DNA from: Chlorops oryzae
Taxonomy: Eukaryota > Arthropoda > Insecta > Diptera > Chloropidae
Assembly (NCBI GenBank): GCA_020466095.1
Contig: CM035807.1
Span: 40,868,496 to 40,932,495 of the forward strand
Reading direction: 5' to 3'
DNA: 64,000 bases
Of this stretch, positions 32,440 through 43,432 are shown in pieces. Positions within the stretch are counted from its first letter, which is position 1. The number at the start of each line of letters is the position of its first letter. The position numbers and the translations under genes were made by a program. The notes beneath the pieces are model-generated. The model was not told where the DNA came from and searched no databases. It saw only the letters and a program-made list of their open reading frames with translations.

Positions 32440-34840
32440 AAGCACTTGTCAGTGCTCACAGCAAAAACGGCCGGCTTCAAGATTCGAAATTGGGCGTCCA
32501 ATTCGAAGGAGGTTCTCCAAAGGCTCGAAGCGGACACTGAAGCTGGACAAAGTCCGCGAGAGCTAGCATCCACCACGAAAGTTCTCGGAATGTACTGGGA
32601 TCCCCTCAATGATGAGTTTTCGTATGTTTTCAGATTCCCTAGACTAAAACGAGATCTGATTAATGAATCAACTACGCCCACAAAAAGAGAGACTTTGCAG
32701 ATACTGATGTCGCTGTACGATCCGCTGGGACTGGTCTCATGTTTCACTATCGGACTTAAAATGCTGTTGCAAGATATATGGCGGTCGAGAATTGGATGGG
32801 ACGAGTTGCTCAACAATCACCAAGATGAAAAATGGCGTCACTGGAAAACAGTTATACCCGCTATCTCTAAGCTGCGAATTCCTCGCTGCTATAGTCCAAC
32901 TCTGGCAACGTCGGATGATGTCCAACTGCATACTTTTGAGGACGCTGGGGAAAACGCATATGCAGCAGCGTGCTATTTGCGCATCGAACACAAAGCGAAG
33001 GTCACCGTCTCTCTGGTGGCAGCGAAGGCCAAAGTGGCACCGTTAAAACCAGTCTCTATTCCGCGGTTAGAGTTACAGGCAGCGGTGGTTGGAGTGCGGC
33101 TAGCGGCCAAAGTACTCCGAGTGAAACGTCTCCAAATCACCAAGAAATATTACTGGACTGACTCGAAAACAACAATGGATTGGCTTCGATTGGACCCAAA
33201 AGTCTTCCAACAGTTCGTAATGTTTCGTGTTGGAGAAATCCTCGACAGCACAAATGTTAACGAATGGAGATGGGTGCCCTCTAAGTTAAACCCAGCCGAC
33301 CTCGCGACTAAAATACATCGTCAAATTAATTCCGAACTCTGGCTATATGGACCGAAATTTCTTTTGACGGCGACGTCGAAATGAAACGCAGAATTTTTGT
33401 GTTGCAAAAGGGAAAATATTGTACGCCAAATGTGAAAAATTTTTAATGTTGGAGACGTCTTCGCAAGGCCATTGCGAATTTCATTTTATTTACGAACAAA
33501 ATAACTGCTATCGTTAGGAGAACTCCGAAGCCTGTTCAACTGACTACCGAGATGTTTTTTCGGGCCCAACGTTTTCTCATAATATATGCACAATCAACTG
33601 AATTCAGCGAAGAAATTCAGAGCCTTAAACGCGGTAAGCCTATCGATAAAACAAACAAACTAACATGTCTAAATCTCTACGTAGACGATCACGAAATCTT
33701 GAGGACCAGAAGCAGATTGGAATGGTTAAACAACCACGAAGACGCAGTGGTCTTGCCACACGGTCATTGGATAACCTTTCTAATTGTTCGATGGTTTCAT
33801 GAACGTTTGCACCATCAAATGCACGAAACGATCATTAATCGAATACGAGGACAATATTATATAACACGTTTAAGGGTGCTCTATCGGAACGTTCGAAACA
33901 GTTGTCAAACTTGTAAGAATATCACCGCTCAGCCAAAAGCTCCTCAAATGGCGCCGTTACCAGCGGCAAGACTCGCAGCGTTAAAGCGGCCCTTTACGTT
34001 CACCGGAGTGGACTGTTTCGGGCCTTTTATGTTACCGTGGGAAGACGAAGGGAAAAAGCGCTACGGAATAATTTTCACTTGTCTCACACAGAGCAATTCA
34101 TATTGAAAACGCATCATTTAGACACAAGCTCGTGCGTAATGGCCATTCAAAATTTTATTGCCAGAAGAGGTTGGCCTAAAGAAATGCGCTCGGACAATGG
34201 GACTAATTTTAAGGCGGCAGAGAAGGTTTTTAGAGAAGAAATCAAGTGGATCTTCAATACGCCCGCCGCCCCGCATATGGGCGGATCCTGGGAAAGGTTA
34301 ATAAGAACGGCCAAAACCGTTTTGTGCAGCCTCCTTCCATCGATGCAGTTCGACGACGAATCTCTACGACGCTATCTAATTGAGACAGAATCCATAATTA
34401 ATTCGAGGCCGCTAACGTTGTATCTCTGGAGGGTTGCTGATGAACGAGGCAATTACCCCAAATCATCTGTTGCTGGGATCGTCTGACGGATTTAAACCTA
34501 CTCTTGATGGAAACGTGGACCTTCGGCAACAGTGGCACAGCTCTCGAAAATTCCCAAACCAGTTCTGGCGCCGTTGGCTAAAAGAATATACACCGATAAT
34601 ATCCCGTCGTAACAAATGGGCCAACAGATAGATTCCGATTAAAGTTGGCGACGTATTGGTCGTAGTGGATCCAAATCTGCCAAGGAATTTGTGGCCCAAA
34701 GGCGTCGTAGTCGAAACATTGTTGGCGAAGGACGGCCAAACAAGGTCGGCTACAGTAAAAACGCAGACTGGAATATATCAGCGCCCGGAGGTTAAGCAGC
34801 GGTCCTGGACGTGGCGACTCAGACTGTAAAACTCACCCAA
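32440..34840 (+). pseudogene. Element B Pol: RT end, RNase H, integrase
   Basis: The frame 32368-33384 begins in what should be the late RT (GFKIRNWASNSKEVLQRL). It goes on through KRETLQILMSLYDPLGLVSC to RNase H (KVAPLKPVSIPRLELQAAV, WTDSKTTMDWL, NPADLATK). Protease and the RT palm with YVDD are absent: Gag zinc-finger sequence near 32330 passes almost directly into RT tail sequence near 32450, so an internal deletion is inferred. Integrase follows with an HHCC region (33790-33920, SCQTCKNI), GVDCFGPF, then a frame change, RSDNGTNF and PHMGGSWERLIRTAK, and a C-terminal DUF5641-like end near 34800. The element could at most be moved in trans. Confidence 0.8.
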
Positions 34841-34866
34841 ACCGGATTCGTTTACGGGCGAGGGGA

Positions 34867-35267
34867 TGTTGGCGGAATCATCCAGACTTAAATCTAACTA
34901 GCTTTTATTAAAAGTGGCAACACAGTGAGCTTGTTCCGTTATTTTTGTTATTCTCATTTTCATATTGTATTGAATTACTTTGGTTATTGTAACCCTATTT
35001 TTGACTCGCAGTAGTCAAAAGGTCGCCAGTGAGTGTAAGACTATTTTTTCTTAAAGCTCTCTCGAAACGCTTGCACGCGCAAAGACTAAATATTTGATTG
35101 AAATTCCTTTTGCTTGAATCACTAAATAATTAAACTAAACTATTGAACTTTTTCTAATATAATAAATTAAAACGAGTGCTCTTAAAATTTGGTTTTAATT
35201 CACGCGGCTACTCCCATTAAAGCAGGCGACCAGTTCACCGGAAACGTGAACATTATTTAAAATTACA
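34867..35267 (+). repeat. Element B 3' LTR
   Basis: 401 bp, followed directly by the second copy of AATGC. Confidence 0.92.
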
Positions 35268-35441
35268 AATGCTAAATAATTACTTTGATTCTCGTGTAAT
35301 TTGATCTATAAAATGCGAAGTTAATGATCGAAATTCAGTTTTGCTTTTGCATTTATTTGCGTAAGCTGAATTTAAAGACGTGATAATATATGTTAATGTA
35401 GATATGAACAGACGTGAATATATATGTTTATACTTCTGACA
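35268..35441 (-). repeat. Inverted LTR of element A, second part
   Basis: Reverse complement of the segment like 25543-25760, including acgtctgttcatatctacat. The AATGC at its left edge is the target duplication made by element B. Confidence 0.8.
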
Positions 35442-35762
35442 AGAAAATTTCACTATCAATTTTTGTTATCAAAATTTACATTTTTTTCAGATATTAACTT
35501 TTATATAATAGAGTTGTAAAATTTAAAAAAAAAAATCGATTTTCGATCAAAAGAGGACCTGCATAATTATAATTCGATTTTGGATAATAAATTGAAATAA
35601 ACAAATGGATTAAATCGGTTTGTTTTTTATTTTTCCAAGCATATTTATAATGCCATTTTTTTGTTTTCTGAGGTTCATTAAACCTTTATTTTTTTAAAAC
35701 AGAAATACAGGGGAATAGCCAAAGAATCGAAGAGCAAAATCGACCCTAAATTATTTGCAGTC
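35442..35762. other. Non-coding spacer with A/T tracts
   Basis: Contains aaaaatcgattttcgat and related tracts that recur inverted at about 36220-36300. Nothing coding. Confidence 0.4.
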
Positions 35763-35769
35763 AGTCAAT

Positions 35770-36091
35770 AATTCAAATCTTTTACACTGTAGAAGTTGCA
35801 GATCTGAGGAGGAAGAAGAATCAGTGAGCCACCTCATGTGTAGCTGCCCGCGTCTGGTCAGGAGAAGATCCAGGCTGCTCGGCTCCTTCTTCTTTTTTAA
35901 CCTCACCGAGCTTACATCTGTTCGAATAAAAGACATGGCTCGGTTCATAAATGAGTCCAATTTGCTCCACTAAACGGGAAACTAGGGAGGCATATCTTCG
36001 CTCGTGGTATCACAACGGGCCCATAGGCAGCCTAAGTGTGTCCCTTTAAAGGGGGCAGCCACCCTAACCGTACCTAACCTAATCTAAAACT
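35770..36091 (+). mobile_element. 5'-truncated LINE, 3' end only
   Basis: The first 200 bases encode the end of a LINE ORF2 with a cysteine motif (LHCRSC, ESVSHLMCSCPRL), the zinc-knuckle-like tail common after RT/RNase H in I- and LOA-like LINEs. The 3' UTR then reads tggtatcacaacgggcc, cctaagtg, ggcagccaccctaacc and a (CCTAA)-like tail. Short direct repeats agtcaat at 35763-35769 and 36092-36098 are a possible target duplication. Its tail is like that of the SINE at 19425-19668. Confidence 0.75.
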
Positions 36092-36099
36092 AGTCAATT

Positions 36100-36350
36100 G
36101 CTGATATTCAATTATAATTCTATTCCCTTTTGGAGGTTTATTCAGAAAAATTGACCGTCAATTTCTTTATTTTTTTCTATTTTATATATTTTAAACAGTT
36201 GCCAGAGAGTTTCTGAAAAATATCGATTTGTTTTAAATCGAAAAAATTATTTTCGATGCTAAAAAAAATCGAGCTTAAGCCAAAAAAATCGATTAAATAG
36301 AAACTTTGAATGTTTTTTTTTACAACCCTATTATATACAACCATTATTAC
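36100..36350. other. Non-coding spacer
   Basis: AT-rich, no feature beyond inverted A/T tracts. It ends at TTAC, the duplicated target of the gypsy element. Confidence 0.5.
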
Positions 36351-36591
36351 CGTAGTCTTAGTAGTTAAAGTTTTATCGTTTAATTATTTGAATTATTATT
36401 TCGTTTTACAGTTTAAGACTTATGTGGTAATTTAAGCAAAATCGGATTTTAATTTTAAGTTTCAAGTAAAAAACACAACAACGCGTCCGCACTGCTTCGG
36501 TTCTGCACAACGAATAAATTCTCTTCCTCTCTCTCTCTCTCTCTGGGCTCTGGCACAAGAGGGTTGCCATCTTATGCAATAAAAATCCTAC
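36351..36591 (-). repeat. Ty3/gypsy 3' LTR
   Basis: Pairs with 41297-41538. It differs, for example, at acagtttaagacttatgtgg against acagtatgttttacttatg. Confidence 0.88.
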
Positions 36592-36761
36592 TTTTCGGTC
36601 ATCCTGCTTATTGTTCGCCTCCAACAATGCTATGGAATGGCCCACAATTTCATATGTTCAGCCACCGTTGTTGTGGTACCTGGCCCTAAATGGTCTCCTA
36701 ATTTCATAACCTCATACCTTCCGCGCCTTTGTACCTTTGAAACCCTATATGGACAGAAAAA

Positions 36762-39700
36762 TTAAGCTTTTAATTTCAATCCAGCGCCATTTTGAGTCCT
36801 TTTGATCACTACAACATCACCGACCTTATACTCAGTTTCTTTTTTTCTCTTAGAATTGTAAGCTTCCCTATTTTCCTCTTGAATGCGTGAGATATTCGCT
36901 CTTGCTTCTTGCCTTACTTCATCTCGGGTTACATCTATCTCTCTTACAAGTTCCCGATCAAGTAACGTTCTCAAATCAGTCTGGTCTGAAACTCTCATTT
37001 CGAAACCTGTTAAAATGCGAAAAGGTGTTAACATTGTGCTGCGAGGAGGAGTGTTGTGTATGAGTTGTTGTGCTCGATTAACGTGCCTGTACCAGAGGCT
37101 TGGTTTTTCATGGCACAATTTTGACAGGAGTGGAATCACGATACGGTGGATTCGTTCCACTTGACCATTTCCGCGCGGCGCCCCGGTTGCAATCAACAGG
37201 TGTTGGATATTATTCTCGCTACAGTAATCTTCGAATAGATGCGACGTGAAAGCGGTGCCCCGATCTGTCACAATTCTTTCTGGATTTCCAAACAGAGAAG
37301 ATTGCCTTTCTAAAATTTCAACAACAGTCTGAGAATCCGTACTTTTGGTTGGATGTCACCATACGAACTTGGAGAACGCATCCACTATTACCAGGAGGTG
37401 GTTATACTTCTTCTGAGTTGCCTAAAGTGGTCCAACATGATCCACGTGGTAGGTGAGCAATGGGCGTTCGTCCTTGTCAATAGGGTTAAGTAGCCCTTCT
37501 TTTTTCCCACTCTTTGCGGACACAATCAAACACTGCACACAACTTCGAACGACCTTTTCGACCTTTGGAGTCAATTTTGGAACAAAATATTCTCTCTCAA
37601 CGAGCTCCTGTATTTTTTTTGACTGAGAAGTGTCCTTGAAGGTGCGATAGCTCAATAATCTCTTTCTCCATTCCACTCGGAATAACGATAAGCTGTTTTT
37701 CTTTATCTTTGTAAAGAATACCGCCCTTTTAGAAAAAGTCTTCATATTCACGTCCCTGCAATGCGTGCTTGATCGTTCTTACCCAATCATCGTTATCCTG
37801 CGCTATCTGCAACTTGTACTTAAAAGGGTCCTCAATAAACAAACAATGCACCCTGCTCAAGGCATCTACATGCTTCATTCGAGTTGCCGGCCGATGCTCT
37901 ATTGTGAAATCGAAGTCTTGAAGATACATGGCCCAACGCGCAACTCTCAATGGTACTTCCATCTTGTCAAAAGTTTTCGTGAAAGCACTACAGTCCGTTA
38001 CCAGGGTAAAATGCTTGTCGACCAAATATACTCTCCACTTCTTTAAAGCATTTATAACCGCCAACACCTCCAGATCATACGAGTGGTACTTCTCCTCAGT
38101 CAATGTCGTTTTCCGGCTGAAGTATTGTATGGCATGCAGTTGTCTGTCTTCCGGATCCCTCTGCAAAAACACGCCTCCATAACCGTACTTGCTGGCATCC
38201 GTATGGATTTCCGTATCAGCTAAAGGGTCGTATAACCTCAAAACCGGTGCGCTGATCAGCGCCGACTTCAATTGATAAAAGGATGCAATCTCTTCGTCAC
38301 CAAATTTAAACTCTGTGGAGCTGCGTAACAAGTTTGTGAGCGGCCTAGCTTTCACAGCAAAATCTTGGATAAATTAAGGAAAATAAGAGGTCAGTCCAAT
38401 GAAGCTTTGAACTGATTTCTGGGTAGTTGGAACTGGGAATTTTTCAACCGCAGAAATTTTTCCTTTACAAGGCTGAATCGTATGATTCTGAATTACATAA
38501 CCAAGGAAATTGATTTTCCTTTCAAGAAACTGCGATTTTACAAAATTAATCTGAATAACATAACTTTCCGCGACCTTCAATACCGACTTGAGTTTTCCTA
38601 TGCCCTCATCGACGTCTTTAGATGGAATCACAATATCGTCAACGTAAATGAAAATGTTCCCATCCTGAATCAAATCATTAAACACTGCCTGAATGTAACG
38701 ACCAAAAACTGCGGGGGAGTTCGAAATTCCAAACGGAACGAAACAGAATTCAAATTGCCCCTATGCGTAGTGAACGCAGTATACTTCGTGGAGCTTGCTT
38801 CGACTGGCACATGAAGAAAACCATTTTTCAAATCAAGTGTACTAAACACACGCCCCTTCTGCAACCTATCCAAGACGTCTTCCATCACGGGCCTCGGGAA
38901 ATTATCGCGAAGAGTTTTTTTATTCAGTCTTCGGTAGTCACAACAAAGACGCTTTGACCCATCTTTCTTCGGTATCAATACTATTGGTGCAGCAAATTCA
39001 GAGGTACTTGGTTTTATAATGCTTTCCTCCAACCAACGTTTAATTTGTTCGTCTACGCACACTTGATCGCTTTGAGAAATCCGTCGTGCTCTCTCATACA
39101 CTGGCACTTCGTCGCTCAAAATAATTTTCATCGAAACAGGATGATTATCGGTACGTCTTGGTTTGTAGCATTCGACTAAGTTTTTTAACTCCTGCTGCTT
39201 TACTTTAGGTAAATGAGATAATTTAAGGTCTATATCATCTTCAGGAATCTCAGACTCAGCCATCAAACATCCCAAACTCCCAAACTCTTATTCACTGCCG
39301 ATCACCATCTCTTTGTCGTTAACAGCCTCTGACACTGTCGTTGTTGTGCTTAGAAATTTGAGACCTTCCTTGGAAAGATATATATCCGTAAAATCCAAAA
39401 TATCATTCCCTAATACGACTGAATAGGGTATATCGTCCACTTTATGAATATAAAATATGTGTTTCGACCGCAACTAATCTGCTGAGACCTCTGCTATAAC
39501 ACTTCCTAACGTAACCAAAGCTTTTTTGGCCACACCATACAAGATCTTATGCTCCGCCTTCAATTCATGAATTCCCACTTTCAAAAGAATGTCCTCCCTC
39601 AACTGAGACACGTCCATTGTCAATCAACGCAACCAATGGGACACCATTTATGTGAACGACCATGAATTTTTTCAAATTAAAAGACTCATTGAAATTTCTA

Positions 39701-40200
39701 TCATCGCTTAAATTGTACATCTTCTCTCTACTATACGGCTCAGATTTTTCAGTTTTAAGTTTGCACTCAAAAGAGCGATGACCGATCCCTTTACACTTGA
39801 AACATATAATGTCTTTACATGGGCAATTGCGTGCCACATGATCGGTTTCCCCGCACTTGTAACATGCACGAGTGATTTAGCACCTCCTCGCAGCAACTGC
39901 TTCCCATAAACATACATTTGCAGGTTATTCCAGGTTGAAATTCCTTAAAAACAAGTGAAGCTCTCCTCAACATCTTGAACCGTGAAAAAACATTTTGTTG
40001 AATTAGCTTAAGTCTCCTGAGCATCTCGAAAACTATTGACTTCACTGGGGAAAGACTCTACTTCTTCTTCATCTTCTTCCTCTACCAAGCCCATATACAA
40101 GAGAAGTCTGTTTGGAGCTCTATTTTCCGACCTGATATTGCTAACCCTGCTTCTCGGAGCCTTGTGCTCAATTCTTCTACCTTCAAACACATAACAGCAG
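36762..40200 (-). pseudogene. Ty3/gypsy Gag-Pol remnants
   Basis: In transcription order: acidic gag end (40190-40008); two CCHC knuckles at about 39870-39770 (CYKCGETDHVARNC, CFKCKGIGHRSFEC); a protease site reading ALIDNG where DTG or DSG is expected; RT from 39275 (FAAPIVLIPKKDGSKRLC, FSTLDLKNGFLHVPVE), then YVDDIVI near 38645 and NFLGYVI; RNase H (38355-37729: HTDASKYGYGGVFLQ, YDLEVLAVINALKKW); an integrase zinc region (SCVQCLIVS near 37535); and an integrase core end (TDRGTAFTSHLF, GAPRGNGQVERIHR) to 36762. Frames change at about 39290, 38680, 38370, 37740, 37420 and 37272, so it is inactive. Very little gag lies upstream of 40200; 40200-40800 has no coding signal. Confidence 0.85.
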
Positions 40201-40799
40201 GTGCGTCCATCGTGTCGTTACAATTTGTGACGTATTAAAAATTTATAATAGCTTATAATCTACGCTAGAAATAAATAATCTTCATATGATTTTATACAAA
40301 AAAAAACCAATAATTTTAAACAAGATGAATACAGTTGTTATTTTTTCTAACTTTGAAGAGTTTTATATGGCTTATACAAACAATTCGTTCTAGAGTACAA
40401 TTTGTACTCCATTTTATTTTCTCGTTTATTTTCTTCAATTCGAGTCGCAACTAAACTAAATCTTCAATAAATTTGTATTTTTCCGAACAAATTTGAAAAT
40501 ATTTGTGTTTTTGCTTTTTGTTAATGTAACTTAGATTTTTTGTTGTTTTTTTATTTTTATTTTAGTAGCGAATAAACTCAAGTTTAATTCAATCAATTCA
40601 ATTTCTTTTTACATCAACCGAATTTTTATTGTTTGCTCTAGTTCGTTTGGCTCCTGACTTTTCACAACAGCTGTGGCAATACAATCTTTGATCAGTACTT
40701 TAAAAACTACTCGTTACGTTTAGCTTCAATTGACTACTTCACAAAATAATTCTCTTCACTTAACTTTTTTCGGCAAACCGCTCTCTTCAACTTTACTTT

Positions 40800-41296
40800 G
40801 ATTTACATTTACTCACACCTCTTACGTTTGGCGTCTGATTCGTAAAATTTTCCAACCTTCCAGGTCAGCGCTCTCTTCGTGCTCTTCTTTCTCCGTTTGT
40901 TTTCTCTCTGCTCACTTGTTTGCGTTCTGGAACTTACTCGCTCTCCTGGCTTCGATCTCTGTGAGGAGGTTACTGCTGTCTCCTTCTCCTCTGGTAAACT
41001 CGCTTCTTGACTCGTTGGCGTCACTTTCCACAAGCGAAATTTGAATTTTAACGGGTCGAAATTCTGCTGCTGTTGTTGATGCTGGTTCTGGATGATGCAA
41101 TATGGCGACTGCAAAACCCTTTAGATGATGAAATTTCTGTACGTTTTAACGAACATACAAAAACGGTTGAACTGCGATTTAGTGATGACAAGCTCAATTT
41201 TTGCTTTCCTTTAAACGATTATGATCCATTTAACGACGAATCACTAATATTCTCGAAAAGCGTTAGCTGCAAGATCCCGGTTGAGCCCGCAGAAAC
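40800..41296. other. Leader of the gypsy element with frames on both strands
   Basis: The minus strand carries a low-complexity 101-residue frame (41114-40809, Gln/Lys/Ser-rich). The plus strand, antisense to the element, carries a more protein-like frame from 41073 (EISVRFNEHTKTVELRFSDD, NFCFPLNDYDPFND) that runs into the LTR. I recognise neither. The plus-strand frame may be captured sequence or an antisense product. Confidence 0.35.
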
Positions 41297-41538
41297 TGTA
41301 GTCTTAGTAGTTACAGTTTTATCGTTTAATTATTTGAATTATTATTTCGTTTTACAGTATGTTTTACTTATGTGGCAATTTAAGCAAAATCGGATTTTAA
41401 TTTTAAGTTTCAAGTAAAAAACACAACAACGCGTCCGCACTGCTTCGGTTCTACACAACGAATAAATTCTCTTCCTCTCTCTCTCTCTCTGGGCTCTGGC
41501 ACAAGAGGGTTGCCATCTTATGCAATAAAAATCCTACA
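41297..41538 (-). repeat. Ty3/gypsy 5' LTR
   Basis: Followed on the right by ttacattc, whose ttac repeats the bases before 36351. Confidence 0.88.
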
Positions 41539-41753
41539 TTACATTCAGGGCATCGTACACAATTTTCCAACCAGATGTGCATAAAAATTTTAGATTAAAT
41601 CTTTTTGCAAAATTTTTAATTTCAACTTTATTATTTTCTTGTTGAAATTAAATATTATTGCACTCACCAGACCAATTTCAATTAACATACCTAACTATAA
41701 GCACTATAAAAGTATGTTCGTCAAAAAAAAAATTTTATTCATTCCCTGTGGCC
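41539..41753. other. Non-coding spacer
   Basis: Nothing recognised. Confidence 0.5.
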
Positions 41754-41911
41754 GACCGACCCTAAATTGATATGAACTGCGACTGATCTAGAGTTAACCT
41801 CTTTCGGACTCACCCGCTTCTAGTCCCAAAATGAGCGTAGGTGGGTGAGTTCGTTTAAACTTGTATTTTATTTTTGTCTGCTTCAAGTCCTCAATCTAAT
41901 CATTGGACTAC

Positions 41912-41995
41912 CATAGGTTAGTTAGCTTGATTCTGAAGACTCTCGCTTGGCAACCGCGTGGGTAGGGGATCAATCCCTGGCTCGGTTTGCAAAAC
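41912..41995 (+). repeat. Possible tRNA-like (SINE head) segment
   Basis: ggttagttagcttgattctg followed by gtgggtaggggatcaatccc resembles a tRNA D-arm/T-arm arrangement with a weak B box (ggatcaatccc). No poly-A or known tail follows. Low confidence. Confidence 0.25.
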
Positions 41996-42357
41996 GTTTT
42001 TTTTTTTTCAATTACCTAAGTTTTTTTTTATGTTTATGTTTTAAATTTTTGTTTTTTTAATAGTTAGCTTTGCAAAAACAAATGAAGTCATTTTTCACAA
42101 TTTGTTTTTTAATATAATTTTAAAAAAAAAACCGTTGTTAGGTGAAAATTTCTGTACGCATGTTTCACAAAAACTTGAGCAACCAAAAGCTCAAGTCAGC
42201 ATTTTTATGAACGCATTAAACTTGTTTTTTAAGGGTAATGGTCAAAACACCGATTTAACATTTACATTTACCGATAAAATCAAAAAAGAAGTAATAAATG
42301 TTTTAACAAAAATATTTCAGAAATAAAAACGCAAAAATAAACATAAATAAAAAAAAG

Positions 42358-42920
42358 TTTTTTATGCAATTCGACATCATAATAGGCCTATTATGATGTC
42401 GATTTTAAAATCATAATGAAGCATATTATGACACTAGTTTTGAGAAAGTATAAAAAATTGTTTATACAAACAAAAAGCATGGCATACTACATGGTTTTTT
42501 AAGAATGAATTTCAAAGGCGTGCAATAATAAATTTCAAAACGCACGCAATTCAAAAAATACAAGGCAAGGCGTGCAATAATAAATTTCAAAATGCACGCA
42601 TTTCAAAAAATTACAAGGCAAAAAAAGCAGAGCATATATGAAGTTGTATAATAAAGAATTTCAAATTATGAATCTGTCAAATCAAAATAAAAAATTTCTT
42701 CACAATAACAAACAAACAAAAAACACGCTTTCTTAAATTTAGGTTAAAATCTAGTTTTAAATCTTATTGCATAAAATATTGTTCGGCACTCGTGTCGAAA
42801 CTCAGCTTTTTTCGCACTCGTGGTATTGTAAAAACTCGGCTTGCGCCTCGTTTTACAACATTTACCACTCGTGCAAAAAAAAGCTTCATTTCGACACTTG
42901 TATCGAAAATATCTATTAAA
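42358..42920 (+). repeat. Dispersed repeat, copy 2 (copy 1 at 4930-5492)
   Basis: Collinear with copy 1 over about 560 bp, including aatgaagcatattatgacac, the gcaataataaatttcaaa units and the hairpin block tcggcactcgtgtcgaaact. Here the palindrome centre reads cctattatgatgtcgat. No coding capacity. Confidence 0.75.
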
Positions 42921-43432
42921 TTTTTTTTATATAAAAAGAAGTATTTTAAAAAAAAATCCACCCTCATTCAAGTGCATAAGGACTCACCCGCAACCAACCG
43001 CTTACGGCTTGAGAAGAGGCCGGTTGTTTTTCAATAACAGCTCTTTGGTAAAAGAGGTGAGCTGAATTTATGGAAACGCGACCGGTCTTGAGCTCTTTAG
43101 GACCGACCCGCGGTCAATTGAGGGTCGGTCTCATTTGCCCCAGGGTTGATATTGCGATCGTGGTACACTGTTTTGGAACCGTCATAAGGTGAGCTTTTGT
43201 CCAGTTCAAAGTAATTCCTTCGTTGCAAGACACGCTGTATATCCTTAATATGCAGTAAAATCCGAGAACAAAGTTTTTCATTGAGAATTTAATTTAACAC
43301 AGAAGGAACATATTGGAATATTGGAGATGAGCATTGAAAAGAAATAAATATAAGTTATACAAATGAGCAGTTCCAATAAATTTTTCATCAACAAAAATTT
43401 TGCAAAGCAAGATTTTCATGTTAAAAATTGAT

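Larger units (their letters stand above)
29753..35267 (+). mobile_element. BEL/Pao element B, 5.5 kb, internally deleted
   Basis: LTRs of 401 bp (29753-30153 and 34867-35267) begin tgttggcggaatcatccaga and end in ataaca/attaca. The target duplication AATGC lies at 29748-29752 and 35268-35272. The coding part runs from a PHD-bearing Gag to integrase, but protease and most of RT are missing. The LTRs differ at only a few places, so the insertion is fairly recent and is younger than element A. Confidence 0.92.
25543..35441 (+). mobile_element. BEL/Pao element A, rearranged, with an inverted right LTR
   Basis: A forward LTR (about 25543-25999) is followed by a primer-site stretch (ttttggtgaccccgagtctt) and gag-pol up to the middle of RT at about 29485. 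There the sequence switches to the reverse complement of a related primer site (tggggaccccgacgtgatc) and LTR (29508 onward). That reversed LTR is cut at 29752 by element B and resumes at 35268-35441. The two LTR copies are alike in order but clearly diverged, so they probably came from two copies. No matching target duplication was found at the outer ends. Confidence 0.75.
36351..41538 (-). mobile_element. Ty3/gypsy LTR retrotransposon, 5.2 kb
   Basis: LTRs of about 241 bp at 36351-36591 and 41297-41538 (in element sense starting tgtaggatttttattgcata) contain a (ct)n tract and cgcgtccgcactgcttcggt. The four bases TTAC flank both sides. Gag and pol are on the minus strand in Ty3/gypsy order, without an env frame. 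The integrase and RT style suggests the Mdg3-like lineage. Confidence 0.88.
41754..43130. mobile_element. Candidate non-autonomous element with gaccgaccct ends
   Basis: gaccgaccctaaattga at 41754-41770 is matched by the inverse of tcaattgagggtcggtc at 43114-43130, with one mismatch in 17. Inside are a tRNA-like stretch, a short unidentified frame (42102-42326) and copy 2 of the dispersed hairpin repeat. The motif ggactcacccgc occurs twice in direct orientation, near each end. A clear target duplication is lacking, so the boundaries are tentative. Confidence 0.35.

Noticed and set aside
36762..41114. An env-bearing errantivirus
   Set aside because: No env-like frame with signal peptide or membrane segment lies between integrase and the 3' LTR (36592-36762).
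41912..41995. A functional tRNA gene
   Set aside because: Only a weak B box and no convincing cloverleaf; kept at low confidence as a possible SINE head.
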